DNA from: Ceratorhiza oryzae-sativae
Lineage: Eukaryota; Basidiomycota; Agaricomycetes; Cantharellales; Ceratobasidiaceae
Length of the DNA: 64,000 nucleotides
Assembly (NCBI GenBank): GCA_030998015.1
Contig: JARWMV010000252.1
Location: forward strand, 310,001-374,000
Direction of reading: 5' to 3'
How positions within the stretch are numbered: the stretch's first letter is position 1; every line of letters begins with the position of its first letter. A program made the position numbers and the translations under genes. The notes under the pieces are model-generated. The model was not told the DNA's origin, ran no database searches, and saw nothing but the letters and a program-made list of their open reading frames with translations. This document shows, piece after piece, positions 46,740-58,094 of this stretch.

Positions 46740-47870
46740 GATGGCGATAGGGAGTCAGACAGTGGGCGGCGGGTTAAGAGCAGCTGGTGGGGGCGAGAGG
46801 CGTGGGACCTGTTCCAGATAATCGTTTTAGTAGCCGTATCCTCACCTCGGTCTCGGCCAGCTGGCCACTATTCTCTCGGCAGCCGCGCTAGCTGACTCAG
46901 CTCCCCCCGCGTCGGGCTGAGGTCAGCACCACACCGGCGCTTGCTGTTTGGCCGCTGCGCCACCGCCACCACCGCCGCCCCCCGCCGCCGTGATCACGAA
47001 AGTCGGCCCTTTTTTTCCTGCTAACCATTTTGATTGCACGATTTCTGTCCGCGCTGGCGGAAATACTCCAACGTCGATCCCGTTTCAAGCGAGCTCTTCG
47101 GGTCAGAGCAAGCTCCCCTCAGTTGAGCCTGGTCGCTGGCCGTTCGCTATCCCGCTTGAATGTGTTACACACACACTCCGCGTAGCACGGAGGGCGGCCC
47201 CGTCCCGATCCGCGCGTGTCGACCAGTTATATCAATACGTGGATGTCCGGCTCCTCGAAACTGTCTCTCCGGGTGGAAGGGGCTTGCCTCTCCAGGTCAA
47301 GCTCTCTTTTGCTTTGCTGCATATTTGACGCCCTGGATCAATTTGTTTGACAAATTCAGCAGACACCCGGCCAGCCCGATTTCTTATATCCGTGCAGAAT
47401 GGACTTGAGGACCCTCGACCACTTGTCCGTGCCCTGGTTTGGAAGCTAAATCTATTTGGCCGCAGCCGTTTTGCACTAAACGCGCATGATCCGAGTCCAC
47501 TACCAAGGACCCACCCACGTAGGCGCGCCTCGACGGCCTAGCCTCGGTGGCGACCAAGTCGCTGTTTCTTATAATTAAGGCACTATCCTAATCGCACCTC
47601 TGAACAACGAACCACCTACGCACTCCCGCCTCGTCATGTTGCTCTCGACCCCGCATGGCACGCTGCTGACAAAGTCGCCCTCTATACGTAAGTTTACCTT
47701 GGGTCCGACCTGCGTGATCTCCAGATTGACCAACTGATCGTCGATGCCGTGGTTAGGCAACTCCTTGGCACTCAGGTGTATATTTCCATCCTTTGCCCCA
47801 CTCCATGTCACACGCCGGTTGAGCGTTGGAGGTTCTGTGCATGAACCGCCCCAAGTAGCAACCGAAACAC
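46740..47870. other. Intergenic region with a coding-like segment
   Basis: About 1.1 kb between divergent genes. Apart from the segment at 46957-47328 described separately, nothing is supported. A Pro-codon-rich GC tract lies at 46960-46990. Confidence 0.4.
46957..47328 (+). other. Coding-like segment without a start codon (possible gene remnant or exon)
   Basis: The plus-strand frame reads through about 370 bases with protein-like content: a proline run (APPPPPPPP), then KVGPFFPANHFDCTISVRAG, PGRWPFAIPLECVTHTLRV, VDQLYQYVDVRLLETVSPGG and LPLQVKLSFALLHI. No ATG opens it and no clean upstream exon is found. It could be a broken gene, an exon of an unrecognised gene, or chance in GC-rich DNA. 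No family recognised. Confidence 0.25.
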
Positions 47871-49141
47871 ATGGTGGGTGCTCACGGCTCGTCAAGCTCG
47901 ACCGTTTTATACATAGTGGTTGCAGAGAGCCGCCGGTCTGTGACCTGCCTGCCAAACGAGATTCTGAACGTGATAATGCAGGCAAGTCATGTCCTGTGAT
48001 CTACGTGACGATTCTAATACTACACCAAAGGAGGTTAGCAAGCACGACCTTACCTATGTCGTCCGCGTTTGCCAGAGATTGTATAGCGTCGGGATACGGT
48101 CTTGTATGGCCGTATATCGCTGGTCGATTTCATCACGCTAGATGTCATGGGGAACCCCAACCCCCTCATCGGAACTGGCCAATGCTGCGCAACGCTCGTT
48201 CGCCGGCCGCAGCTCGCGACCCTTGTCCATCACCTACGCATCGAGTTGCAGCCCTCCCCCACCGTTACCACTTGGAAACTCCCCACGTCGGTCATCGCCC
48301 CGGTGGGCACGCTGCTTCGCCAACTATCCAACCTTACCCACCTCGAACTCCGTGTTCTTGGCGCATCGCTCTCTGACATTCTGTTCGACTGTCCTTTTTC
48401 ACTTCATGTCTTTTCCTGCGACACTTGTGACCCACGGCCTTTACACGACTTTTTGATTCGACAAACTGGTCTCAAAGAACTACACCTGGTTGGCCCCACT
48501 CAGCCCGTCGGCTCATTCTTTTTAGACCACCAGTACGGTCGCAACCTACACAAAGTCTCAGGCACCCTAGACGTGGTCGCATCACTCGTGCCAGGAAGGC
48601 CAATCGAAGAAGTACGGATCGTGGACGCATTCTTGAACACGGAAATGATACGAACAAGGATCCATTTGTTGAAGGCTAGCGCGGCGGTGATCAAGGTATT
48701 TAGGATCGTGACAGTCATCTGTCAATCGAGCATGATCGAGGTGATTGCGGAGAACTTGCCGAGCATCGAAGTGTTGGGATTGCATATCCTGGCACCTAGC
48801 GACCGTCATATCCCATACGTTGTAGCCTTCATGATTATTCATGTGTGAGCTCCACGCTGAAATTCGTACAGAACCTCCTCGACACGATCGCACCAGTTAT
48901 TGCAATGCTCCCCCGTCTCAGACGCCTCGACGCATGCGGCAACGACGCGTATGAACACACGCACTGGCTCGAACACCTCGCAAAGGAGCAAATGCTCCTC
49001 AACATCTGGAGTGGACTCTCTCGCACCCTCGAGCATGTTCGCTTCCCAACCGGAGCCGAATGGGTCAGACAAAAGGACGGAGGATGGAGGCACATTCATG
49101 CCATTCCGGTAATGTACGAGGTCGAGTCGAGAGGGGAGTGA
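47871..49141 (+). CDS. F-box-like protein with leucine-rich C-terminus
   Basis: Predicted substrate adaptor of SCF ubiquitin ligases, a class strongly expanded in Agaricomycetes. The F-box-like start is VTCLPNEILNVIMQ, joined over a 49-nt GC-AG intron (47982-48030) to EVSKHDLTYVVRVCQRLYSVG. Leu-rich segments follow: LATLVHHLRIEL, LLRQLSNLTHLELRVLG, TGLKELHLVGP, NLPSIEVLGLHIL, and after another intron (about 48810-48868) MLPRLRRLDACGNDAY and RTLEHVRFP. A slip at TT 48102-48103 (GIRS/LYGRISLVDF) is best repaired by one T. The ATG at 47871 is the first in frame, but 25 poorly conserved residues precede the F-box, so the start is uncertain. The substrate is unknown. Confidence 0.65.
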
Positions 49142-49825
49142 GGTTGTTGCCCATGGTTTCAGCCTCCCCCCCGAGCCGAGGATGATCGGATATACAGGGT
49201 AGGTTTAGTCGCGATTAAGCCGGAACTTGACAGAGTTTTTGCATGATGATTGTACGAATAATTTGTATTGGGAGTTTATTCTTTTTTGATTGAATATGCA
49301 ATAGTTGTGGCTATTTGGTTTTATGCGCGCACAGAGCGTATCCATCTTGGCATCAATGATTGTGTTATGAGCGGGCGTGGATCTGCGCTGTGGCCGCTGA
49401 CCGCCGTGGCCGAAATCTCGAGAATTTCGCCTGCAACGTTGGGTACATTGGAGATGTTTGGGCGCTACCCCATGAGCCTCGGGTCGGTGTATCGCCATCT
49501 ATTCAAAGCGAACAAGCAGAATGGAGCTGAGGCCGTTGTCCAGGCTACTGGGCGTGTGCTGGCGTGTTTGAATCATCTTGGTATCGATTCGTTTTGCACT
49601 CGACCAGGCAGATCACGAATAATCTACGATTTAAAAAGCGAAAAGCTACAATGAAACACATGGCAAATTTGGCCATAACCATAAACAGGGGAATAACACG
49701 AAAAGTCTCAAACCGTGACAGATGTGGAAATTTTGGTAGTTTTGAAAGGCCAGCGAGCAGTTGCTTATCCACCCTGACGTTCGCCCATCAGATATAACAT
49801 AGCCCATCAACTCACTTTAGCAAGG
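49142..49825. other. Intergenic region
   Basis: About 680 bases between the F-box gene and the 3' end of the arrestin-like relic. Several open frames lack any coding character. Nothing supported. Confidence 0.45.
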
Positions 49826-51420
49826 CTACGATGTGTTGCTGACCTGAAATGCTGGTGGTCCAGCGCCTATATTCTCAAACCTCGGTGGGCCGCTGGTGTC
49901 GCCCGGCACGAATTGCATGCAAAACCCAGCCGCAAATCGTCCAATAGAGTCGTCTCCCGAAAACGTGAACCATATCGATAAAATGCACTGTGACCCGAGC
50001 GTAAGCATATACAGATCCTGGCAGCTGAAAATTCATCGCTCACCTCGTATTGTATATTCGACGTCTGGAAACTCGGGGTAAAATACTTTGCTGCTACGGT
50101 ATTCTGCTTGGATCCGGGTATACTAGCTCCATGTCCGTTTTGCAACCTCGAGGGCGTCTGCGTCCTCTTCAAAACGTGCTGCCAGACCAGAAGCAGATCC
50201 GGCAAGAGCCCCCTCGGAAATTGTGTTCCTGTCGTCGTAGGAGCGTTCTGAGCGTGTAAGGCCTGACCCTTTGCCCCCCGCGCGTCGAAGACATAACGAA
50301 CAAGCTAGTTGTCGCCTGCTGCAAGTAGATGACTTTTGATTTCGACGAGCGGAAGAGCGCCAGGGGGGATTTGGAGCCCCCTTTTCGATTTTCAAGTACG
50401 CGAATAGTGGAACTGTCGGCGCGGTGGTGCTTATACGTGCGCCCTCGCACATACATACCTAGAGGATGTAGGACAAGCACGCATACATCCGCTGCAAGCA
50501 GTTGTACTGACTTCTGATCCGATGGATCCACAACTGCTATGCTATATGTGCTTTATATGCGCTTCCCAGCTCCCGACCCTCGCTCGAAGTGTGTTCATGA
50601 TGACCCCTTTTGTCGATTTGTGTTCAGCCTGACTTGCTCGCTTCGAATCGTACTCGTCCGCGTTGGGATTATCTCCAAAGTACGGCTCGTCCCTCAGTAC
50701 GCCTGTGTCTTCAAGTGTCGGGATAACCGGAAACACAAGCCTTGTGACTACATCCTGATACGTCGACTGTTGTAGCATCGCATCATCCTAGACTCGTGAT
50801 GAACCGGCAGCAGAGTCAAAATGGCTTCAGTGACCCACTGCACATTACCGTCCTGACAATGTCGTAAGGTCGGAGGAGGACGCCGCTTGACTAAACATAG
50901 CTCCCGAGGCACCCTCTCAAGCTCGTTATATTCGGTAATGTTCATCATTCGAGGGATCAAAAACGAGCACGGGAGCACAGCTTCGAGCCGGCCAGAGGCT
51001 AGAACCCCAGGCTGAAAGTCCAGAACGAGCGGCGGGCTAGGAGCTCACGAAATGGTCATCGAGTCAGACGGTACCACACCCCTGTGTACTTCGTGGTACA
51101 TAACATTCTCATGGGTTTGAGCGGACGACGACTTGACCTTCTGCATCTGCCGTCCGACTTTGCTGTTTGCCGAGACAACCTCGAGGTTCCAGAACAGCGT
51201 GCGAGACTCGAAGTGTACGCGCAGCGACAGACGAGCCGCAGTCGAGATGGCCTCGGGACTAGGTGCATGTATGTGCATATGACCTTGGATGAGCTTGCTG
51301 GTTCGAAACGGCTGGGCTGGATGGGTTGAGCTATCGAGTCTGACTCTGACGGAGACTCCGGATGCGTGTGGGTCTGCGGATAAAGGGAGAGGTGTACCGG
51401 CGCTGACTGAAAAGTAGTTG
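49826..51420 (-). pseudogene. Arrestin-like copy 2, decayed and inverted
   Basis: Minus-strand homologue of copies 1 and 3 over their whole length. The N-lobe is nearly identical to copy 3 (LIQGHMHIHAPSPEAIS, RLSLRVHFESRTLFWNLEV, MNITEYNELERVPREL, RRPPPTLRHCQDGNVQWV, VTRLVFPVIPTLEDTG). C-lobe pieces occur in other frames (KYFTPSFQTSNIQYE), and the tail reads PGDTSGPPRFENIGAGPPAFQ. A Trp codon conserved in copies 1 and 3 (SW before SP) is TGA here, read at 51045-51047, and a Gln codon of copy 3 is TAG at about 50788-50790. A frame change follows that TAG, and the exon around 50200-50450 is also broken. In-frame nonsense changes distinguish it from the indel-only defects elsewhere, so it is called a true relic. 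A (T)18 tract (51437-51454) lies just upstream. Confidence 0.8.
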
Positions 51421-51436
51421 GTCCCACCCCCGAAGC

Positions 51437-51454
51437 TTTTTTTTTTTTTTTTTT
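51437..51454. repeat. Poly(T) tract, 18 nt
   Basis: Uninterrupted (T)18, poly(A) on the strand of the arrestin-like relic and lying at its 5' side. Because it is upstream and the relic keeps introns, it is not the tail of a retro-copy. Confidence 0.8.
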
Positions 51455-52281
51455 GGCTCGCATAAGTGCACTGATCATTGTGTCAATGGAACATTAAAGC
51501 TGGCTGGGGCGCCTCTCTTCTGGCTTTGGGGTCGGTGAGCTGGCCAAAGAAGAAATCGTCCATCGCTGTGAGTGTTGTTGTATGCTCGATACACTCGCTG
51601 TTCGCTAACATGAGTATTATATACCACTTAAGATAATACCGGGGCATTATCAACGCGCCAGACCTGCGCATTTACGTTCGAGCCAAGCATAAGCTAGTTG
51701 CCGCGATGATCACGGGCTAGATGGCTGTATTACGACGCGCATGGATTTCTCTTGGACTGAAGCCTACAATAAACGATTCACCTAGCCCAGTCAAGTAAGC
51801 TCGTCGTAGGAAATTCCCTATAGCAACTATGTCGAGGGCTTTTGCAAAAGGGGTGGTGTGTGCATGCATCTCTAGGTGAGCGAGTTTCGTTTGACCCGAG
51901 TCACTAGAGCTCTTATAAATTCCTATGGCCTTGTGTTGGGGGTTTCTTGACCCGTTGGCAAACCTTTTTACGACAACGAGAGTGCATATCTTTCATATGT
52001 TTATGGATTTAGAACTTCTATTCGAGCTAATATGTAGACAAAATTGAAGAGCCAACAATTCCATGGCCAAACCCCAAACAGATGGAGATTGACACCCCAA
52101 CCGTTTGCCCAGCGACGAACCATGCCAGTACACGTAGCAGTAAATCTAGATATAACGATACGTGGAGATGGGGTCTCTACAGCGGCACAGCGTCTCCCTT
52201 GCTTGGTTCGCTAGATATATCTATCATTCAGGCGTCATCTAATGCATTCGAGAAATAAAAGCACTCATGAGACACATAGAA
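51455..52281. other. Intergenic region
   Basis: About 830 bases of A/T-leaning sequence between the relic and the CE16 esterase gene. Nothing supported. Confidence 0.45.
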
Positions 52282-53719
52282 CTAATTCATACATTCAGGC
52301 CATTGAATTATTCTAGTTGGAACGACGTGTGAAGCTCCCTTGAGCAGGGCGGCAACGTCTTGAGCAAAGTAGTTGTGAACTCCGGTTGATACATGATAGT
52401 CATTGCACCACATCAAGGCCGTGCTGGCACCGTAACTGGTCGCATCCTGGAACCCATAGGTGCCCGGCGAGTTAAGAAGGGTATCCAGCTTGGCAGCAGA
52501 ATCATAAACCCAAGTCTTGACCTATATAGTTACGCTGTTAGAGCATGAAGGAAAAAAAGCTGAAAATCGTAGAAGTACCCCGGAGTGAGAAGAAGCGAAA
52601 GAAGCAACCCTAGCGGCAAGCTTAGTGTTATATCCATTGATCACGGCCGCTTCTGCCGCTCGACTCGAAGTCGGCTGCTGCAACATCTAGGAAACGATCG
52701 GTAAGAAGAACACGCATACATCCGGTATGAAGGTACTCACCAGAGGCGAGCGATCAACATGGGGAACATTGACGAATAAAAAGTTTCGCCCTCCAACATC
52801 GTAGATCTTTTGGATTAGTGCAAAATAGTTGTCGAGAAGTACATCTGAGAACGCTGCACGGTCGCCGGACTTGTACCACGAGTTACCAATGTCATTAATT
52901 CCAATAAAGACTGAAAAAAGGGTATTCGATCCAGCCCATGGCGCAACCGCCTTGTTGGCGAGGAATATGTTGACTTGGTCAACCAAGACTGGACGGTGGG
53001 AGTGTATGGCTGGACTAGGGTAGCGTTGATGGTCGCGCCCCCATAAGCGAAGTTGTAAGTGAGGAGCGTGTTGGTGTTGTACTTGGTTGTGACGAGGTCG
53101 ACCCAGTTCGGAACTAGAAAATTATGAAAAATCAAGCTAATAGGAAACAATAGTGTCGGAATTACCAGAGCCACATGCAGTATAGCCAGGATAGCTAGGG
53201 TTGCCGAGGGGGTTACCAACGCTAGGTTTGGCGCCGTTGATGTTAAACCCGGTTTGGCTGCCCCTAAGTTAGAAACAAGGCTTCCTTCTCGGTAGTCGAG
53301 GTACTACTTACGTATAAGAGTCTCCAAAAGAAAACCAGTGTTTCACTCCAGTAGGCGCCGGAGCACCCGTCGACGCGGTTGGAGTAGTAGTAGTGGGTTA
53401 TTGGTTGTTGACGCAGTCCCTGGTACGCATTGGGAGTAGACTGTGTGCAAGGGCCGTAAACATCATATCATCTCATTCTGGATCCACTACTCTTTAGCCG
53501 GGATTCGGCCTCAACAACTGAATCCGCGCGTCTGCCCAGCCCGTATTTAAGTATCTGCTACTCACAGTCATTTATCTTAGAGCAATAATACCCCGAAACG
53601 CAGGTAGTTCCGCCAGCCCAACCAACCCCGCCACATTGAGCCCAGGCAGGTTGCTGAGCCGCTACACTAGCCACCATTGCGGCACATGTAACGAGCGAAA
53701 GAACGGAAATCCGGGACAT
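52282..53719 (-). CDS. Secreted CBM1-linked carbohydrate esterase (CE16 / GDSL-SGNH hydrolase)
   Basis: Predicted extracellular acetyl esterase acting on hemicellulose, docked to cellulose. The start at 53719 gives a signal peptide ([22 protein letters not shown]), followed by a fungal CBM1 ([27 protein letters not shown], then YSQC across an intron) with its four Cys and aromatic face. A Thr/Pro linker ([15 protein letters not shown]) leads to the SGNH domain: [10 protein letters not shown] with the Ser nucleophile, [37 protein letters not shown] with the Asn, [11 protein letters not shown], and [16 protein letters not shown] with the D-x-x-H catalytic pair. It ends [10 protein letters not shown] slip occurs in the linker at GGG 53395-53397 (CCC on the coding strand), where one C restores the Thr run. 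A TATA box lies 60 bases upstream. Confidence 0.88.
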
Positions 53720-55178
53720 CTCTGGAGAGCAAATTAGAGCTGACGGGGTGGTTGGATGAACATCTTGTTGTTCTTGCTTTTTATACGCAAGAGCAGCCTT
53801 GATCCAGCTATGTTTTACCGAGTGCATAGTAAACTGCTTGGATGTACCGAAATCAATGCGACGGGATGGTTCGGCAAATAAAACAATTGGCCAAGTAAGC
53901 AGAAGGTGCGCTTTGGCAAGTCCGCGTGGCGGAGCTTCGAGTCTAGTGTGACTGGAAGAAAGGTTCTTCCTTGTTCTTACACCTCATGCGAAGGACTACG
54001 TGCCCGAAAAGGCGAGAACCCCCTGCTTGGGAGACAAGTTATCCCGTGATTTGCCCGCTCGAGTACCCGGACAGCTCAGGTTGCCCGTGAATATTTGGTT
54101 TCGCAAAATTTTGACACACCCATGGCCAGCTAGGTAGCCTGATTGGGCGATCATATGAGCCTCCAGTTACACGATAGTTGGAAAGGAAAGAGAGGTTTGA
54201 CACTGTCACATTAGGTAGCTGGATTAATAAAGCAAGGGCGCTGTCAATTAGGATATTAAGGCTTGAATTAACGATAGGCGGATAATTCGTTTGCCGTTTG
54301 CCCGTATGGACTGAGATCCGGAGTTGACAGTCTTACACAAGCCTACGTAAGCCGAACAACTCTCTACAAACTAGCGCCAGAGAGGTTTATCTATGATCTT
54401 GATGACTCACACATTACGCTCCCATCGACTATTACTTACTAAGTAGACGTATGAGTAGTATACAGATAATATATTATATCTGATATCGCGAGAAGGCTTA
54501 GGTATTATCCTAGAATATGACCGATACAGAAATCTGAATAAATGAAGAAGTCGAAGTCACCCAGTGACGTATGGGAAGACGATACAGAGCTATGACATCT
54601 CTATCTTATCTTGTATGTTAGAGTTTACGAGAGACGCTGCCGTAACTGACTTGATTCTAAGAGATTTATCGCACAACGCACTGCCAGATCTAGCTGGGAC
54701 GATGGTGCACATTATTGCGGTCTAAACGAGGTGCATATATTTATGGACTTCTACCAAGCTACCTAATGCCCTTCACTATAGAGCACACCACTTAGCATGA
54801 CCCACGGCATAGAATGCCCATTGCTCGAGGGCCAAATCACGGACAACCAGTTACTAAACAGAAGCCGTCGACAGCGCATTCGCAGAACTCTACGTAAAAC
54901 CATCAGAAGAATCCATCGGCACAACTCGAAAATCCATCGCACAGCCATCGGGCAGCTGTCGATACCTCGCGTACTGGTCAAGCGCATGCCGATAATATAC
55001 TAATAGAAACTTGGCACTATATAAGACTGGTATGGCCGTCAATTGAGTCGATTCATTTTACATATTAAATCACGTAAAGTTACTCGCCTACAGGGATGGA
55101 TGCATTGTCATATGTACCCGTCATTCGACTTCGTAGGGAACCGCCCCAGCCGTACATCCAGCCAATATTGTAATTTAG
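53720..55178. other. A/T-rich spacer between the CE16 gene and arrestin-like copy 3
   Basis: About 1.46 kb, distinctly A/T-rich between 54.2 and 54.7 kb with short TATAT-rich blocks. No open frame with coding character, no clear terminal repeats, no RNA gene. Confidence 0.45.
53779..53785 (-). promoter_or_regulatory. TATA box of the CBM1-CE16 gene
   Basis: TATAAAA on the minus strand, 60 bases before the ATG at 53719. Confidence 0.5.
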
Positions 55179-56895
55179 ATGCTTATAACTCGTGCTCTAG
55201 TTTGGGAAGGCCAAGCGAAATACTTTTCAATCAGCGCTGCCACACCACTCCCTTTATCCGCAGACCCACATGCATCCGGAGTCTCCGTCAGAGTCAGACT
55301 CGATAGCTCAACCCATCCGGACCAGCCGTTTCGAACCAGCGAGCTCATCCAAGGTCATATGCACATATATGCACCTAGCCCCGAGGCCATCTCGACTGCG
55401 GCTCGTCTGTCGCTGCGCGTATGCTTCGAGTCTCGCACGCTGTTCTGGAACCTCGAGGTTGTCTCGGCAAACAGCAAAGTCGGGCAGCAGATGGAGAAGA
55501 TGAGGTCGTCTGTTACTCAGACCCACGAGAACGTTATGCGCCACGAAGTGCATAGGGGTGTGGTGCCTTCCGATGCGGTGGATTTATCCTGGTCTCCTAA
55601 TTCATCGCTCAACTTTGAATTTCAACCGGGCGATTCTGAATCTAGTGGGCGGCTCGAAGCTGTGCTTCCGTTCTCATTCGTGATTCCTCGAAAAATGAAC
55701 GTCACGGAATACAACGAATCAGACAACGCACCCAGGGAGCTATGCCCGGTTTTACGCTGCCCACCCCCAACGTTTCGTGATAGTCGGGATGGTAGCATAC
55801 AATGGGTCGTCGAAGCAAGCCTAACCCTTCAACAAGATTCATCCCCGATGCAGGATGATGTGATGCTACGACTGTCGACGGATGAACAAGTGGTGACTAG
55901 GCTTGTGTTTCCAGTTGTGCCGGCCCTTGAGGACGTTGGGGCGCTGAGGAATGAACCGTATTTTGGTCAGAACAACGATGTAGACGAGCTCGGTTCAAGA
56001 AGAGTGAGCCAAATTGAGCAGGAGTCGTCGAAGAAAGCGGTTATGAGCAGACTCCAAGCAAGAGGTGGGAGTTGGGAGGCTTACGTAAAGAACATGAGAC
56101 ATGTTAGTGGTAGCTTTATCTCCTCAGAAGTAGGTAACCTATCTGTAATGGGTGTATGCGTGCTTACAGTATGTCCAGGTCTATACTACAGCGAGCGCTC
56201 GTGCTTCAGCCACTGCGGAGAAACTACCGTTGGTTGCATTCTTAAAAGTCGAGAAGTGGGGGCCAAAACCAATCTCCTCGTTCTTTCGCTCATCTAAGGC
56301 ACGGACTATTTACCTCCAACATGCATCGGTCAGCTTGCTCCCCACGTCATCAACTCGTGGAGGAAAGGACATCAAACCCCATGTCACCAGGCTACTTCTA
56401 CGGAAACAAGAACACAACTTTGAATATCAGGGCTCCACACCTGGCCCGGGACTTCTGCTACCTTCAGAGGGTGCAGATGCTCTCGAGCTCGACTTGACTC
56501 TCGACTTGCAAAATGAATTTGAAATGGTTATACCCGGGTCCGGCAAGCAAGTAGCGGCGGCGGCAAAAAACTTTACGCCGAGCTTCCGTACACCCAACAT
56601 TCAGCACGAGGTAAGCAAGCTCGGTTGATCATATAAATATTTTGTAACACCCGCATTACAGTACCTTCTTTCAGTGTCATTTAAATTTTCTAGTGATCAC
56701 TCGATTGAGCGGTTTGCGACGCGCTCCCCAGTGCAATTTGTGCCGGGGGATGAACACCAACTACCGAGGTTTGAGGACTTGCTCGAAACGACTAATGATC
56801 AACCACCCCCATTTCAGGCTGAAATTTTCTATTGTGTCCAAGTGTGTGTATTTAAAAAAAATGTGCAAGAAGTGAAGTTTTCCTTGTTCTTTTGA
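55179..56895 (+). CDS. Arrestin-like protein, copy 3 (most intact)
   Basis: About 535 residues in three exons. Exon 1 (to about 56100): KYFSISAATPLPLSADPHAS, DQPFRTSELIQGHMHIYAPS, FESRTLFWNLEVV, LEAVLPFSFVIPRKMNVTEYN, RCPPPTFRDSRDG, IQWVVEASLTL, VVTRLVFPVVPALEDVG. Exon 2 starts at YVQVYTTASARASATAEKLP and carries KPHVTRLLLRKQEHNF and FTPSFRTPNIQHE. After an intron (GTAAGC..TTACAG) exon 3 has YLLSVSFKF, PGDEHQLPRFEDLLE and NDQPPPFQ. The pattern P-F-R-T-x-E-x-x-x-G followed by LPFSF..P and a PY-like tail is that of alpha-arrestins, adaptors for ubiquitin ligases; here Phe replaces the Tyr of PPxY. No frame break. The ATG at 55179 is in frame, but its first 15 residues may be untranslated. Function is inferred. 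Confidence 0.68.
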
Positions 56896-58094
56896 ATCCC
56901 TGAAATCGGTGAACAAATGGAACAGTGGGACGTAGCCTGCACCGGCCATACTCGGCGACAGAAAGATTCCGACGGGACACGTGAAGAAATGAAGTAGAGC
57001 TCTATTGGATACCAGGCCATGAGGGCAGAAGGAAGTCAGGGGCAACAAACGAACTAACAGCCTCGCTAACGAAGGAGGAGTGGCCAACCCGAGCCCAGTA
57101 ATTTCGCAATCGATTGATTTGGCCCGTCCACATGCGAAAATTCAAGCACTCGCGGCTCGCCTCACGTTCAGCAATCCCAACCACGTGCGCCCTCGTGGAA
57201 ACCGTTCCTACTAATCTCGTACATGTTCCATGAGAAACCAGGGCTCGAGGCCTTGATCAAGTTCCTCTTGGACTGCCGTACCTTTGCCAAATGATTCCTG
57301 GGCTCTACCCTTTTTCGTATGATACAGTGATTTCAAGTTTCGTTCCTTCTGCCCCCCCCTTTTCGTTGCGTTCTGATTCCCTGTTCTCTCCTTAAGCTCT
57401 TCTCATCCCGTCTGATGGACCTGTATGCGGGGTTTGGTGTCCATGTATCGCTTCATAAATAAAAATAAAAATTATCGCACACATGACCCTTAACCAGAGG
57501 CCTACGAGATACGCATACGTGCGCCCCTATTCTTAGACGAACTATTTTATTAGTTCATAGGGTTTTCGGGCGTCGTTCAGTGCTTGTACACACTGGTTTG
57601 CCACCCTTTTCCATTTTGATCTTTATATTGGGATCAAGTGAGCGCTTCGCAGCGCGTTGCCGGCTCCCTGTAGGCACAGTCGGACTATTTACCATTGTGA
57701 ATCACAGCCACTATTACTCGCACTTGGTGCCTGGCCACGAGAGCACACGACGGGTCGACGCCACGTGACCCGTTGTGATTGCTGGTGGCCCTTCAGATAG
57801 CCGCTGCTGCTCAGAACCAGTGGGGTCCCAAACACCGCTGCGAGCCTGGAACCGGCATATGTGTGCCCCCGGGCGCAATCGGCCTGCGCCTCCGGCTCTG
57901 CACCGGCGCCTGTTGGGTATCACAGCCGAGTGTTACTGTCTTCCATGCACATGTATGTGGTTGAGTTCCATCGAGTTTCAAATGTGTGCAACTCCGACGC
58001 TTCCGAAGATACTCAGGTTTTTTACCCTCCAGTCGCTTTCATAATTTGTGCCGTAATACGGGAATAAACATTCCTTCCAATTTACAAAAAGAAA
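56896..58094. other. Intergenic region
   Basis: About 1.2 kb. Near 57,780-57,960 one frame reads a hydrophobic stretch and then a Cys-containing segment (KHRCEPGTGICVPPG), possibly a remnant of a small secreted protein gene, but no start or splice model works. Otherwise nothing. Confidence 0.35.
58086..58090 (-). terminator. RNA polymerase III terminator
   Basis: T5 on the transcribed strand, 4 bases after the tRNA 3' end. Confidence 0.8.

Noticed and set aside
47575..47985. 136-codon minus-strand open frame
   Set aside because: It overlaps the first exon of the F-box gene on the other strand and has no recognisable motif. A real gene is not excluded, but the F-box model is better supported.
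49268..49654. 128-codon plus-strand open frame
   Set aside because: No homology-like blocks, atypical composition, and no supporting promoter or splice sites.
51437..51454. Poly(T) tract as the tail of a processed pseudogene
   Set aside because: It lies at the 5' side of the relic, and the relic keeps intron-like gaps.
54200..54990. Transposable element in the A/T-rich spacer
   Set aside because: No terminal repeats, target-site duplication, transposase or reverse-transcriptase motif could be found.
57780..57960. Small secreted cysteine-rich protein gene
   Set aside because: The frame has no start codon and no workable intron; too little to call.
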